A DNA stretch of 64,000 bases from Flavicella marina (GCF_009193215.1 NZ_VYVA01000004.1:124001-188000); one strand, 5' to 3'. Positions 9,513 through 18,886 are shown, counted from the stretch's first letter. Numbers and translations are program-made. Notes: generated by a model not told the origin, from the sequence alone.

Positions 9513-11099
9513 ATGAAAAAAATAATCTTAGCGATTTTAACCGGTGGTTTATTAGCGATTTCTTGGCCTACTTATGGATTCCCTTTGCTCCTATTTATCG
9601 CATTTGTACCTTTATTGTTAGCTGAAAAAAAACTGAGAATTTCAAATACGAAAAAGAAAAGCCTAAAGTTACTTGGACTGTCTTACTTATCGTTTGTAAT
9701 TTTCAATTTAGCCACAACTTGGTGGTTGTATTATGCAACTCCATTCGGAATGTATTTTGCGGTTTTGGCAAATGCGTTACTGATGAGTATTGTATTTCTG
9801 TTGTATCATTTACTCGCAAAAAAAATCTCCCAAAAATTAAGTCTGTGGATGCTTGTTTGTCTTTGGATCGGGTTCGAAAAATTTCATTTGAATTGGGAGT
9901 TTTCATGGCCGTGGCTCAATCTTGGTAATGGATTTTCTGAATATTACACCTGGGTTCAATGGTATGAATATACAGGAACATTCGGAGGTACTTTATGGGT
10001 TTGGATTGTAAATATTTTAATCTTTAATGCCATCATAGCGTTTCAAAAACATAGAATTCAAAAAACACTAATAAAATCGTTATTGCTTCCTATAGCTATT
10101 ATTGTAATTGGAATCTTTTCATCTCTTTACATATACTACAATACGACTATCCCTGAAACTAAAACTGATGTAATTGTATTACAACCCAATATAGACCCTT
10201 ATAAAGAAAAATACCAAATGTCAAATCATGGTATGGCGAAAAAACTAATAGGGTTAGCTCAAACTAAATTAGACAGTGCTGTTTCATTTGTAATCGCACC
10301 AGAAACAACACTACCTAGACCCGTAGACTTGAAACAATTTACGACTACCAAAGCATATTATGAGCTCAACAGTTTTATTTTAAAGAACCGTAATATTTCG
10401 CTCTTATCAGGCATTACTTTTTTCAAAAGTTATCCAGCTAGCAAACCTATCAATGCAACAGGGAATTACTTTAGAAACAGCAAAAATTGGTACAATAGCT
10501 ACAACTCTTCTTTCTTTTTAAGGTTTCAGAAAAAAATGGAAACTTATCATAAATCGAAACTTGTAGTTGGTGTAGAACATTTTCCTTACAGAAACATTAT
10601 CTCACCTTTGGTCAATGGTTACATGATTGATTTAGGAGGCTCAGTATCTACGTTAAGTACACAAAACGAACGTACTGTTTTTTCTGACAAAAAAAACACC
10701 GTAGCGCCCATTATTTGTTATGAATCGGTGTATGGTGAATACGTTACTGACTATGTAAAAAAAGGTGCTAATTTTTTAGCCATCATTACCAATGATGGAT
10801 GGTGGAGCAATAGTCAAGGACACAAACAACACTTCAGTCTTGCTAGACTAAGAGCTATTGAAAACAGAAGAAGCATTGCCCGTTCTGCAAACACAGGTAT
10901 ATCGGCCTTGATAAACCTGAGAGGAGACATTGAGCAGTCTCTAGGCTATGAAAAAACAGGAGCTATTCGAGGGAAAATAGCAATCAACAAGCAAATTACG
11001 TACTACACACAACACGGTGACTATATTTTTAGAGTTGCTATGTTGGTATTAGTTATAGTACTACTAACATCGTTTACCAAAAGAAAACAAGCTTTCTAA
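9513..11099 (+). CDS. lnt: Apolipoprotein N-acyltransferase
   Basis: 528 residues, the usual length for Lnt, which adds the third acyl chain to the N-terminal Cys of lipoproteins in the inner membrane. An N-terminal bundle of about seven helices (1-205) is followed by a nitrilase-fold domain. The catalytic triad is visible: Glu264 (APETTLPRP), Lys349 (KSKLVVGVEHFP) and Cys402 (PIICYESVYGEY). NDGWWSNSQGHKQHFSLARL is the conserved segment after the nucleophile. It starts 18 bp after the PorV/PorQ-family gene and ends at a terminator shared with the his operon. Several lipoproteins in this window (the sulfatase, the cyclophilin, the DUF4114 protein) would be substrates. Confidence 0.95.
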   Translation: MKKIILAILTGGLLAISWPTYGFPLLLFIAFVPLLLAEKKLRISNTKKKSLKLLGLSYLSFVIFNLATTWWLYYATPFGMYFAVLANALLMSIVFLLYHLLAKKISQKLSLWMLVCLWIGFEKFHLNWEFSWPWLNLGNGFSEYYTWVQWYEYTGTFGGTLWVWIVNILIFNAIIAFQKHRIQKTLIKSLLLPIAIIVIGIFSSLYIYYNTTIPETKTDVIVLQPNIDPYKEKYQMSNHGMAKKLIGLAQTKLDSAVSFVIAPETTLPRPVDLKQFTTTKAYYELNSFILKNRNISLLSGITFFKSYPASKPINATGNYFRNSKNWYNSYNSSFFLRFQKKMETYHKSKLVVGVEHFPYRNIISPLVNGYMIDLGGSVSTLSTQNERTVFSDKKNTVAPIICYESVYGEYVTDYVKKGANFLAIITNDGWWSNSQGHKQHFSLARLRAIENRRSIARSANTGISALINLRGDIEQSLGYEKTGAIRGKIAINKQITYYTQHGDYIFRVAMLVLVIVLLTSFTKRKQAF

Positions 11100-11104
11100 A
11101 AAAA

Positions 11105-11133
11105 ATCCGATTCAAATTGAATCGGATTTTTTT
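11105..11133. terminator. Bidirectional terminator between lnt and the his operon
   Basis: Inverted repeat ATCCGATTCAA / TTGAATCGGAT (11105-11127) preceded by A-rich sequence and followed by six T. It serves lnt on the plus strand and hisIE on the minus strand. Confidence 0.88.
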
Positions 11134-11137
11134 ATAT

Positions 11138-11734
11138 TTATTTATGCCTTCCTTTTAACTCAGCTTCTATATCTTTTAACTTGAATCCTTTTGCTTGTAA
11201 CAACATTAAATAATGGAACAACAAATCCGCAGATTCATATAAAAATAAGTCATCATTAGTATCCATAGCTTCGATTACAGTTTCTACAGCTTCTTCTCCT
11301 ACTTTCTGAGCCACTTTATTAATTCCTTTTGAGAATAAACTTGCAACATAAGATTTTTTAGTATCCTTGTTGGCAACTCTTTCTGAAATAACATCTTCTA
11401 AAGTAGAGAAAAATCCATAGGTAGAAACATTCTCTTCTTTCCAACAAGTATCTGTACCTGTATGACAAGTTGGACCAACAGGATTTACTTTAACCAATAA
11501 AGAATCATCATCACAGTCATTGGCAATACTCACCAATTCTAAAAAATTTCCGCTCTCTTCCCCTTTTGTCCACAATCTATTCTTACTTCTGCTAAAAAAA
11601 GTAACCTTTCCTGTTTCCATTGTTTTATCGAAGGCATCTTGATTCATATACCCTAACATCAACACATTTTTTGTCGTTGCATCTTGAACAATTGCAGGTA
11701 CCAATCCGTTGTCTTTAGAAAAATCTATTTTCAT
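11138..11734 (-). CDS. hisIE: Bifunctional phosphoribosyl-AMP cyclohydrolase / phosphoribosyl-ATP pyrophosphatase
   Basis: 198 residues combining two histidine-pathway steps. The N-terminal HisI domain (about 1-105) carries VTFFSRSKNRLWTKGEESGN, the metal-binding DCDDDSLL segment, and Cys residues of the zinc site (GPTCHTG, DTCW). The C-terminal HisE domain (about 108-198) has the MazG-like helix EEAVETVIEAM and ADLLFHYLMLL. It is the last gene of the operon, separated from hisF by a spacer of about 90 bp that contains a palindromic repeat. The fusion order I-E is the common bacterial form. Confidence 0.96.
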   Translation of the reverse strand: MKIDFSKDNGLVPAIVQDATTKNVLMLGYMNQDAFDKTMETGKVTFFSRSKNRLWTKGEESGNFLELVSIANDCDDDSLLVKVNPVGPTCHTGTDTCWKEENVSTYGFFSTLEDVISERVANKDTKKSYVASLFSKGINKVAQKVGEEAVETVIEAMDTNDDLFLYESADLLFHYLMLLQAKGFKLKDIEAELKGRHK

Positions 11735-11760
11735 TATTGTTTCATTTTATTTTGTCCCTT

Positions 11761-11810
11761 GAGCCTGTTGAAGGGTACATTATTATGTTGACTTCGACAG
11801 GCTCAGTCAA
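11761..11810. repeat. GAGCCTGTCGAAG palindromic intergenic repeat, copy 1
   Basis: GAGCCTGTTGAAG (11761-11773) faces CTTCGACAGGCTC (11792-11804), forming a 13-bp stem with one G-U pair inside the hisIE-hisF spacer. The second arm has its own flanking repeat, TTGAC and GTCAA. Related copies lie at 14076-14143 and 47547-47573. Confidence 0.8.
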
Positions 11811-11822
11811 CTAACTTATTTT

Positions 11823-12578
11823 TTATAATCTTACAGCAATTCCTTGCTTTTTCAGTTCCTTTTTTAGGTCTTGAATATCAATTTCTTTAAAGTGAAAAAC
11901 ACTTGCCGCTAAAGCCGCATCAGATTTACCTTTTATAAAAGTATCTGCAAAATGCTGCATGTTACCTGCACCACCCGAAGCAATGATAGGTATATTCAAC
12001 ATTTCAGATAGTATCTCTAAAGCTTCGTTAGCAAAACCATCCTTGGTACCATCATGATCCATAGATGTAAACAAAATCTCTCCTGCTCCTCTTTCTTCAA
12101 CCTCTTGAGCCCACTCAAATAAATTGATGTCTGTAGGTACTTTACCTCCTACTAAATGTACAAACCACTCTCCATCTATTTGTTTTGCATCAATAGCCAC
12201 TGTGATACATTGAGAACCAAATTTTGCAGAAGCATCATTTATCAATTGCGGATTTTTAACTGCCGAAGAGTTGATAGAAACCTTATCGGCTCCAGCATGT
12301 AATAAATTATCAATATCCTCTACAGAAGAAATTCCACCCCCAACTGTAAATGGAATATCCACTGCTGCTGCTACTCGCATCACTAAATCCAAAAGCGTTC
12401 TTCTTTTTTCTTCAGTTGCAGAAATATCTAAAAAAACCAATTCGTCAGCACCTGTATCAGCATATATTTTGGCCAATTCTACGGGATCACCAGCATCTCT
12501 TAGGTCTACAAAGTTTACACCTTTTACAGTTCTACCATTTTTGATATCTAAACAGGGAACTATTCTTTTTGTTAACAT
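11823..12578 (-). CDS. hisF: Imidazole glycerol phosphate synthase, cyclase subunit
   Basis: 251-residue (beta/alpha)8 barrel that closes the imidazole ring from PRFAR and ammonia, yielding IGP and AICAR. The catalytic aspartates are visible in [14 protein letters not shown] (Asp11) and TVAIDAKQ (about Asp130). Phosphate-binding loops are TVGGGI and IASGGAGN. It works with HisH, encoded two genes upstream in the same operon, whose ammonia passes through the barrel. Length is normal. Confidence 0.97.
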   Translation of the reverse strand: MLTKRIVPCLDIKNGRTVKGVNFVDLRDAGDPVELAKIYADTGADELVFLDISATEEKRRTLLDLVMRVAAAVDIPFTVGGGISSVEDIDNLLHAGADKVSINSSAVKNPQLINDASAKFGSQCITVAIDAKQIDGEWFVHLVGGKVPTDINLFEWAQEVEERGAGEILFTSMDHDGTKDGFANEALEILSEMLNIPIIASGGAGNMQHFADTFIKGKSDAALAASVFHFKEIDIQDLKKELKKQGIAVRL

Positions 12579-12629
12579 GCTATTAGTATTAAGTTCTAAG
12601 TAGTAAGTTTCGTACGATGAATGTACTTA

Positions 12630-13361
12630 TTACTTTGTACTATTAATAATATAATTTTCTAATTGTTTTAAGCTTATTTTATTCTCATAAATAGCTTTAC
12701 CGATAATGGTACCTTCACAACCCAACTCAGCTAATTTTGGCAATTCATCAAAAGTAGAAATTCCACCACTTGCAATCAATTTAACCCCTGGTAACTGTGC
12801 TAACATTTTCTTATACAAATCAAAAGAAGGCCCTTGCAACATTCCGTCTTTGGCAATATCAGTACAAATTACATACGACACTCCGTCTTTCATATAATCC
12901 GCTACAAATGGTATCAATTCTTTGTCTGATTCTTCTAACCAACCACTAATCGCAATTTTTTCGTTGTTGGCATCAGCTCCTAAAATAATTTTATCTGCAC
13001 CAAATTTAGACAACCAGTTTTTAAACACTTCAGGTTGTTTTACCGCGATACTACCACCAGTAATTTGACCAGCGCCTGACTCAAATGCAATTCTTAAATC
13101 GTCATCTGTTTTCAATCCTCCGCCAAAATCAATTTTTAAACTAGTCTTAGTTGCTATTTCTTCTAAGACTTTATGATTTACAATATGACTTGCTTTAGCC
13201 CCATCTAAATCTACTAAATGTAAATATTCAATTCCATGAGCTTCATATTGTTTGGCTATCTCTAAAGGATTTTCGTTATATACTTTTTTAGTATTGTAAT
13301 CTCCTTTCGATAACCGAACACATTGTCCGTCTATAATATCAATTGCAGGTATTAATCTCAT
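12630..13361 (-). CDS. hisA: ProFAR isomerase
   Basis: 243-residue (beta/alpha)8 barrel for the Amadori isomerisation of ProFAR to [21 protein letters not shown] holds the catalytic Asp8, and [12 protein letters not shown] holds the second catalytic Asp. Phosphate-binding loops are [12 protein letters not shown] and IASGGIS. It is a paralogue of HisF encoded next to it, the usual his operon arrangement. The spacers on both sides contain degenerate palindromic repeats. Confidence 0.97.
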   Translation of the reverse strand: MRLIPAIDIIDGQCVRLSKGDYNTKKVYNENPLEIAKQYEAHGIEYLHLVDLDGAKASHIVNHKVLEEIATKTSLKIDFGGGLKTDDDLRIAFESGAGQITGGSIAVKQPEVFKNWLSKFGADKIILGADANNEKIAISGWLEESDKELIPFVADYMKDGVSYVICTDIAKDGMLQGPSFDLYKKMLAQLPGVKLIASGGISTFDELPKLAELGCEGTIIGKAIYENKISLKQLENYIINSTK

Positions 13362-13385
13362 TTTTAAACTAGTATTTTATATCTG

Positions 13386-13458
13386 GTATCGAGTACTCGA
13401 TACATTTTTATTAATAACATAAGTAACATTTCGAAATCTATTCTTGATACTCGATATC
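13386..13458. repeat. TATCGAGTACTCGATA palindromes in the hisH-hisA spacer
   Basis: A perfect 18-bp palindrome (GTATCGAGTACTCGATAC, 13386-13403) is followed about 45 bp later by GATACTCGATATC (13446-13458), which shares TACTCGATA. It fills most of the 115-bp gap. No coding sequence is visible. Confidence 0.7.
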
Positions 13459-13476
13459 TGCTACTTGATTCAGAAC

Positions 13477-14058
13477 CTATAGGTTCAAAAAATTCTTTAA
13501 TATTTGTGTTCCTGCTTTGCTACTTTTTTCTGGGTGAAATTGTGTTCCGTAAAAATTATCTTTTTGCAAAGCCGTAGAATATTTCAATCCATAGTTTGTA
13601 GTTGCAATGGTTTCAGAACAAATTGGCGCATAAAAACTATGAACCAAATAAATGAACTCATTTTCTTTTATTCCAGTAAATAAATCACTCTTTAATTCAG
13701 CAATTTGATTCCATCCAATCTGTGGAACCTTAACTTCGTTGGTGAATCGGTGGACATCAACATCAAAAATACTCAAACCTTTTGTATTCCCTTCTTCACT
13801 TGAATGACACATCAATTGCATTCCTAAACAAATTCCTAATACAGGTTGTTTTAAATTCGGTATTACCGTATCCAAACCTGTTTCACGTAACATTTTCATT
13901 GCGCTACTAGCCTCGCCCACACCAGGGAAAATAACTTTATCAGCAGCCATTATTTCTTCAGCATCGTGACTCAAAACCGCTTCATGCCCTAAACGTTGCA
14001 CAGCAAATTTTATAGACTGAATATTTCCTGCTCCGTAATTTATTATGACTATTTTCAT
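13477..14058 (-). CDS. hisH: Imidazole glycerol phosphate synthase, glutamine amidotransferase subunit
   Basis: 193-residue class I amidotransferase that supplies ammonia to HisF. Nucleophile elbow GICLGMQLM (Cys near residue 77), the triad His and Glu in QFHPEKSSKAGTQIL, and the N-terminal YGAGNIQSIKFAVQRLG typical of HisH. It lies between hisB and hisA, with repeat-containing spacers on both sides. Confidence 0.97.
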   Translation of the reverse strand: MKIVIINYGAGNIQSIKFAVQRLGHEAVLSHDAEEIMAADKVIFPGVGEASSAMKMLRETGLDTVIPNLKQPVLGICLGMQLMCHSSEEGNTKGLSIFDVDVHRFTNEVKVPQIGWNQIAELKSDLFTGIKENEFIYLVHSFYAPICSETIATTNYGLKYSTALQKDNFYGTQFHPEKSSKAGTQILKNFLNL

Positions 14059-14075
14059 TTATCTTGTCTTGAATC

Positions 14076-14143
14076 GTACCCTTCGATAGGCTCAGGGTAC
14101 AATTTAGTTTAAATTTATCGTAGACTGAGCTTGTCGAAGTCTA
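14076..14143. repeat. GAGCCTGTCGAAG palindromic repeat, copy 2
   Basis: CTTCGATAGGCTCAG (14081-14095) faces CTGAGCTTGTCGAAG (14125-14139) in the hisB-hisH spacer. Each arm is bordered by its own short inverted repeat (GTACC/GGTAC; TAGACT/AGTCTA). The right arm reaches into the hisB stop codon. Confidence 0.8.
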
Positions 14144-15280
14144 CAACATTCCCTTTGTACTCGGTAAAAACATTTTATTTGCATCACGCTTTACAGCCAT
14201 TTTCATCGCTTTCGCAAAAGCTTTAAAAATTCCTTCAATTTTATGATGTTCGTTTACGCCTTCTGCCTTGATATTTAAATTGCATTTTGCTCCATCAGAA
14301 AATGATTTAAATAAGTGGAAAAACATTTCGGTTGGCATATCACCAATCATCTCACGTTTGAATTCAGCATCCCATTCAATCCATGGTCTACCACCAAAAT
14401 CAACGGCCACTTGCGCCAAACAATCATCCATTGGCAAGCAAAAACCATATCTTTCAATTCCTAATTTATTACCTAGTGCTTTGCTAAACAATTCTCCCAA
14501 AGCAATCATTGTATCTTCAATTGTATGGTGCTCATCCACCTCTAAATCACCATCCACTTTCACTGTTAAATCCATTGCACCGTGACGACCAATTTGATCT
14601 AACATATGATCAAAAAACTTTACACCTGTTGAGATGTCATTTTTACCAGAACCATCTAAATTTAATTTGATATAAATTTTTGTTTCGTTTGTGTTTCTCG
14701 TGATTTCAGCAGAGCGATCTTCTAATTTTAAAAACTCATAAATAGCTTTCCAATCAGTACTTGTTAGGGCAATACAATCAATAATTTCTTGCTTGTTCGA
14801 TTCTATTTCATCAGCGCCTAACTCAGGGTTTTCAGACAAGTAAATTCCTTTAGCTCCTAAGTTTTTAGCCAACTCCATATCAGTGATTCTATCACCTAAA
14901 ACAAATGAATTTTCTAAATCAAACGCTTCCGAGTTTATATACTTCGTCAACAAACCAGTACGAGGTTTACGTGTTGGCGCATTTTCATGTGGAAATGTTC
15001 TATCTATTGCAATATCAGAAAAAACAACACCTTCATTCTCGAAAGCTCGAATTACTTTATTCTGAGCAGGCCAAAATGTATCTTCAGGGAAAGAATCTGT
15101 TCCTAGCCCATCTTGATTGGTAACCATCACCAATTCATAATCTAGCTCTGCCGCAATTTTACTCATGTATTGAAATACTTTCGGGTAAAACTCTAACTTC
15201 TCTAGGCTATCTAACTGATAATCTACAGGAGGTTCGATACACAAAGTTCCGTCGCGATCAATAAATAATACTTTTTTCAT
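14141..15280 (-). CDS. hisB: Bifunctional histidinol-phosphatase / imidazoleglycerol-phosphate dehydratase
   Basis: 379 residues. The N-terminal HAD phosphatase domain (1-165) has FIDRDGTLC with both catalytic Asp and [13 protein letters not shown]. The C-terminal IGPD domain (about 185-379) has the manganese-binding motifs DEHHTIED and NEHHKIEG plus [13 protein letters not shown]. The fusion is found in enterobacteria and in many Bacteroidota. The stop codon lies in a palindromic repeat, so the C-terminus (STKGML) abuts repeat DNA but matches the family. Confidence 0.97.
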   Translation of the reverse strand: MKKVLFIDRDGTLCIEPPVDYQLDSLEKLEFYPKVFQYMSKIAAELDYELVMVTNQDGLGTDSFPEDTFWPAQNKVIRAFENEGVVFSDIAIDRTFPHENAPTRKPRTGLLTKYINSEAFDLENSFVLGDRITDMELAKNLGAKGIYLSENPELGADEIESNKQEIIDCIALTSTDWKAIYEFLKLEDRSAEITRNTNETKIYIKLNLDGSGKNDISTGVKFFDHMLDQIGRHGAMDLTVKVDGDLEVDEHHTIEDTMIALGELFSKALGNKLGIERYGFCLPMDDCLAQVAVDFGGRPWIEWDAEFKREMIGDMPTEMFFHLFKSFSDGAKCNLNIKAEGVNEHHKIEGIFKAFAKAMKMAVKRDANKMFLPSTKGML

Positions 15281-15344
15281 TTTTTCTAATATTCAATACA
15301 AGCTGTAATAAGTACCCTAAAGTACAATCATTTGTTGCTCGTTA

Positions 15345-16388
15345 TTATTCTATAATTTTAAGTGCTTCAATCAATTTTTTATTTTCCGAAGCAGTTCCGA
15401 CTGTTAATCGTAATGTATTTTCACACAGTGGTTGCGTTGTTCTGTTACGAATTACAATTCCTTTTTCAATCAATTGATTGTAACGCTTAGTTGCATCATC
15501 GACTTTTACCAAAACAAAATTGGCATCAGAAGGATAGATTTTTGAAACATATGAAACCTCTACTAAAGCAACTTCTAATAAGTTTCGCTGATTTAAAATA
15601 GTTTCAATTTCTTTTTCAACCTCATTGTATTTCAACAAACGTTCTTTCGCTTTTTGTTGTGTAAGTTCGTTTACATTGTATGGAGGTTTGATGCGATTCA
15701 ATACTTCAATAATTTCTTCAGAAGCATAACAGATACCTAAACGAATACCAGCCATACCAAAAGCTTTGGATAGTGTTTGGGTAATGATCAAATTAGGGTA
15801 TTTATTCAATTTTTCCAACCAACTTTCTTGACCAGAAAAATCTATATACGCCTCATCTATAACTACCAAGCCGTTAAAACCTTCAACGATTGCTTTTATT
15901 TTTTCTTCAGAAAAAGCATTCCCGGAAGGGTTGTTTGGAGAACAAAGAAATATAATTTTTGACTTGTCTGTAATCACTTGTAAGGTTTCATCAACACGAA
16001 TATCAAAAGCCTCTGTTAACAAAACTTCTTTGGTTTCAATGTTATTCAACTCAGCAAGCACGCCATACATTCCATATGTCGGTGGTAAAAAAACTACATT
16101 GTCTTCTTTAGGCTCACAAAAAGCTCTAAACAATAAGTCTAACACCTCATCACTTCCGTTACCCAATAAAATTTGGCTTGTAGGAATTCCTTTCAGTTCA
16201 GAAAGCAAAACCTTAACGCTTTTTTGTTTTGGGTCTGGATAACGATTTACTCCATTCTGAAACGGATTTTCGTTAGCATCTAAGAAAACCATATCAGCTG
16301 TAGCTTCTTCAAACTCATCACGCGCAGACGAATAAGCTTTGAGCTTAGCGATATTTTCTCTTACTATATTTTTTAATTCAAATTTCAT
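15345..16388 (-). CDS. hisC: Histidinol-phosphate aminotransferase
   Basis: 347-residue PLP-dependent fold type I aminotransferase. The PLP lysine sits in TQTLSKAFGMAGIRLG, the cofactor Asp/Tyr motif is VVIDEAYIDFS, SPNNPSGN is conserved, and the C-terminal Arg is in LRLTVGT. It converts imidazole acetol phosphate to histidinol phosphate. It starts 26 bp after hisD ends, the tightest junction in the operon, and is separated from hisB by 64 bp. Confidence 0.96.
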   Translation of the reverse strand: MKFELKNIVRENIAKLKAYSSARDEFEEATADMVFLDANENPFQNGVNRYPDPKQKSVKVLLSELKGIPTSQILLGNGSDEVLDLLFRAFCEPKEDNVVFLPPTYGMYGVLAELNNIETKEVLLTEAFDIRVDETLQVITDKSKIIFLCSPNNPSGNAFSEEKIKAIVEGFNGLVVIDEAYIDFSGQESWLEKLNKYPNLIITQTLSKAFGMAGIRLGICYASEEIIEVLNRIKPPYNVNELTQQKAKERLLKYNEVEKEIETILNQRNLLEVALVEVSYVSKIYPSDANFVLVKVDDATKRYNQLIEKGIVIRNRTTQPLCENTLRLTVGTASENKKLIEALKIIE

Positions 16389-16414
16389 TTTCTCTTTTTT
16401 TGACCTGATAAAAT

Positions 16415-17701
16415 CTATGATTTCAAACTATCAAGTCTTAAGGTCACCGCATTTTTATGAGCTTGTAAACCTTCAGCCTCGGCCATTAATTCTATTGCCT
16501 TACCTATATTTTGAATTCCTTTTTCAGATAATTTCTGAAATGTAATTTTTTTGGTAAAAGCATCCATATTTACACCACTATACATACGTGCGTATGCATT
16601 TGTTGGTAACGTATGGTTGGTACCTGACGCATAATCCCCAGCGCTTTCTGGAGTATATGGACCGATAAACACTGATCCAGAATTTATTATTCTATCTAAA
16701 TACAAATCTTCATTTTGCACATTCAAAATCAAATGCTCTGGAGCATACTCATTGATAAAATCAATTTGCTCTACCAAATTATCAATCAGAATGAATTGCG
16801 AATTATCAATAGCACTCTGCGCCATTTCTCTTCTAGGGAGTACCGCTAGTTGACTCGTTACTTCTTCTTGAATCGCCTCTAAACTTTCTTTAGTATTTGC
16901 TAGACAAATCACCTGACTATCATGTCCATGCTCCGCTTGAGACAACAAATCAGACGCTACAAAGGCTGGTGATGCTAACTGATCTGCAACGACCATCAAT
17001 TCAGAAGGTCCTGCAGGCATGTCTATAGCGACGCCTTTTGTCAATGCGAATTGTTTCGCTCCGGTAACAAATTGATTTCCAGGTCCAAATATTTTATATA
17101 CGTTTGGCACAGACTCAGTACCTAAGGTCATCGCGGCAATCGCTTGAACACCACCTAACTTAAAGATATCTGTTACACCAACTAATTTTGCAGCATATAA
17201 AATTGCCGGATTTATTTTTCCGTTCTCATCAGGAGGTGTGCATAAGACTATTTCTTTACATCCAGCCAATTTCGCAGGAATCCCTAACATTAAAATCGTA
17301 GAAAATAACGGTGCCGTTCCTCCAGGAATGTACAAACCTACTTTCTCTATCGGTCTCATTTCTTGCCAACACTCTACCCCTTCTGTAGTTGAAACTACTT
17401 TTTTAGAAATAAACTGAGATGCATGAAATATTTTAATGTTTTGTTTAGCTAAAGCAATCGCATCTTTTAATTCATCTGAAACTAGAGCAATTCCTTGATT
17501 GATTTCATCTTCAGAAACTTTTAGATTTCTAAGATTTGCCTTGTCAAACTTTAACGTATACTCTTTTAAAGCTTTATCTCCATTCTCTTGAACATTGTCA
17601 AAAACTTCACCTATGATTTTACTTAAATCACTTGCTTCTTTTGCTGGTCTTTCAGTTAAAGTATTCCAGGTATCTCTAGATGGATTTTCAATAATTGTCA
17701 T
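16415..17701 (-). CDS. hisD: Histidinol dehydrogenase
   Basis: 428 residues, full length. A zinc-dependent NAD enzyme for the last two oxidations from histidinol to histidine. Recognisable segments: YIPGGTAPLFSTILMLGIPA, GPGNQFVTGAKQ, DMPAGPSELMVVAD, LLSQAEHGHDSQ (zinc Gln/His and catalytic region), EYAPEHL and SAGDYASGTNHTLPT. Second structural gene of the operon, 68 bp after hisG. Confidence 0.97.
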   Translation of the reverse strand: MTIIENPSRDTWNTLTERPAKEASDLSKIIGEVFDNVQENGDKALKEYTLKFDKANLRNLKVSEDEINQGIALVSDELKDAIALAKQNIKIFHASQFISKKVVSTTEGVECWQEMRPIEKVGLYIPGGTAPLFSTILMLGIPAKLAGCKEIVLCTPPDENGKINPAILYAAKLVGVTDIFKLGGVQAIAAMTLGTESVPNVYKIFGPGNQFVTGAKQFALTKGVAIDMPAGPSELMVVADQLASPAFVASDLLSQAEHGHDSQVICLANTKESLEAIQEEVTSQLAVLPRREMAQSAIDNSQFILIDNLVEQIDFINEYAPEHLILNVQNEDLYLDRIINSGSVFIGPYTPESAGDYASGTNHTLPTNAYARMYSGVNMDAFTKKITFQKLSEKGIQNIGKAIELMAEAEGLQAHKNAVTLRLDSLKS

Positions 17702-17769
17702 TGTATTCTATATTTTTCACAAGTGGTAATCAAAACAATCACCCACCAGTAATTTGTAAAAGAATTTAA

Positions 17770-18630
17770 TTAAAGTACCATTTTTTCAATTGGCACAACC
17801 AATATTCCTTCTGCTCCTCTAACTTTCAACTCGTCTATTAGATCCCAGAATTTACTTTTCCCAATTACAACTGTATGAATTGAACTCCACCCCTCTTGTG
17901 CCAATGGCAATACCGTTGGACTTCTCATACCAGGAAGCAATTCAATGATATCATCAATTTTTTCATTCGGAGCATTCAATAAAATATATTTCGAGTTTTG
18001 CCCTCTCAATACTGATTGAATTCTAAACTGAATGGTATTCAAAATTTCTTGCTTCTCTGCAGATAAATTTGGAGCAACAGTAAGTACTGCTTCACTCTCT
18101 GACATTTTAACTACTTCTTTCAATCCATTTTTGAACAAAGTACTTCCACTAGAAACAATATCACATATGGCATCAGCTAAACCGATGTTCGGAGCAATCT
18201 CTACTGAACCATTGATAATGTGTAAGTCTGCAGAAATCCCATTTTCGTCGAAAAACTTCTTTACCGTGTTCGGATAAGATGTTGCGATACGCTTTCCATC
18301 TAAATCTTTTAAATCAGTAAATGCCGCTTCCTTTGGCACAGCTAAAGAAACTCTACATTTAGAAAAACCTAATCGTTCTACAATTTTCAAATCCTCTCCT
18401 TTCTCTACCAACGTATTTTCTCCTAAAATAGCGACATCAACCACACCGTCTCTTAAATACTGTGGGATATCTCCATTTCTCAAGTACAATACCTCAACCG
18501 GGAAATTACGTGCTGAAGCTTTTAATTGGTCTTTTCCATTATCGATAGAAATACCACAATCTTTTAACAATTTTAGAGAGTCTTGATTAAGTCTTCCTGA
18601 TTTCTGAATGGCGATTTTTAATTTTGTCAT
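17770..18630 (-). CDS. hisG: ATP phosphoribosyltransferase (long form)
   Basis: 286 residues, the long form HisG-L with a C-terminal ACT-like regulatory domain (about 215-286, ending GAEGILVVPIEKM). It catalyses the first committed step and is usually feedback-inhibited by histidine. KIAIQKSGRLNQDSLKLLKDCGI opens the catalytic domain, and DAICDIVSSGSTLFKNGL is the PRPP-binding segment. The long form does not need HisZ, and none is present. It is the first structural gene, about 50 bp after the attenuator, so its expression depends on read-through. Confidence 0.97.
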   Translation of the reverse strand: MTKLKIAIQKSGRLNQDSLKLLKDCGISIDNGKDQLKASARNFPVEVLYLRNGDIPQYLRDGVVDVAILGENTLVEKGEDLKIVERLGFSKCRVSLAVPKEAAFTDLKDLDGKRIATSYPNTVKKFFDENGISADLHIINGSVEIAPNIGLADAICDIVSSGSTLFKNGLKEVVKMSESEAVLTVAPNLSAEKQEILNTIQFRIQSVLRGQNSKYILLNAPNEKIDDIIELLPGMRSPTVLPLAQEGWSSIHTVVIGKSKFWDLIDELKVRGAEGILVVPIEKMVL

Positions 18631-18679
18631 TTTGATTTTTAATTGTGTTTCAGCAACTGAAAATGATTTGATTTTTACT

Positions 18680-18709
18680 AAAAAAACCCATTTGAGTTAC
18701 TCAAACGGG
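18680..18709 (-). terminator. his operon attenuator (terminator hairpin)
   Basis: Read on the minus strand, CCCGTTTGAG and CTCAAATGGG form a 10-bp stem with one G-U pair and a 3-nt loop, followed by seven T. It lies between the leader peptide and hisG. The 5' arm contains CGTTTGA (18701-18707), which can pair instead with TCAAACG inside the leader reading frame (18752-18758), giving an antiterminator. Confidence 0.88.
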
Positions 18710-18745
18710 TTTTTTGAAAATATGTTTATAAACTACATAACATTC

Positions 18746-18802
18746 CTAGCTCGTTTGACTACAAGTATTAGAATGATGATGATGTAATTTATTTGTGTTC
18801 AT
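18746..18802 (-). CDS. hisL: his operon leader peptide
   Basis: 18-codon reading frame, MNTNKLHHHHSNTCSQTS, with four consecutive CAT codons. It lies just downstream of a strong promoter and 37 bp before a terminator-type hairpin that precedes hisG. The stop codon follows the antiterminator-forming segment, so a ribosome stalled at the His codons would leave TCAAACG (18752-18758) free, while one at the stop would cover it. This is the geometry of ribosome-mediated attenuation. The peptide is assigned from position and codon content, not by homology. Confidence 0.88.
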   Translation of the reverse strand: MNTNKLHHHHSNTCSQTS

Positions 18803-18821
18803 CTGTGTTATTTTAACGTCG

Positions 18822-18853
18822 CAAATATAAGAATTAAATTAAAAAAAAGTCAA
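18822..18853 (-). promoter_or_regulatory. his operon promoter
   Basis: On the minus strand TTG (18853-18851), a 21-bp spacer and TATATTTG (18829-18822), matching the Bacteroidota pattern TTG-N17-23-TAnnTTTG. The leader peptide begins 20 nt after the -7 box. It lies directly after the sulfatase stop with no terminator between, so sulfatase read-through would also pass through the attenuator. Confidence 0.8.
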
Positions 18854-18886
18854 GTCTTTATTTGTTTTTTTCCTCTATCAAAAGAA

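Noticed and set aside
12271-12603. Long plus-strand open frame opposite hisF (and similar frames opposite hisB, hisD and tgt)
   Set aside because: Antisense shadows of well-identified genes with low-complexity translations and no start context.
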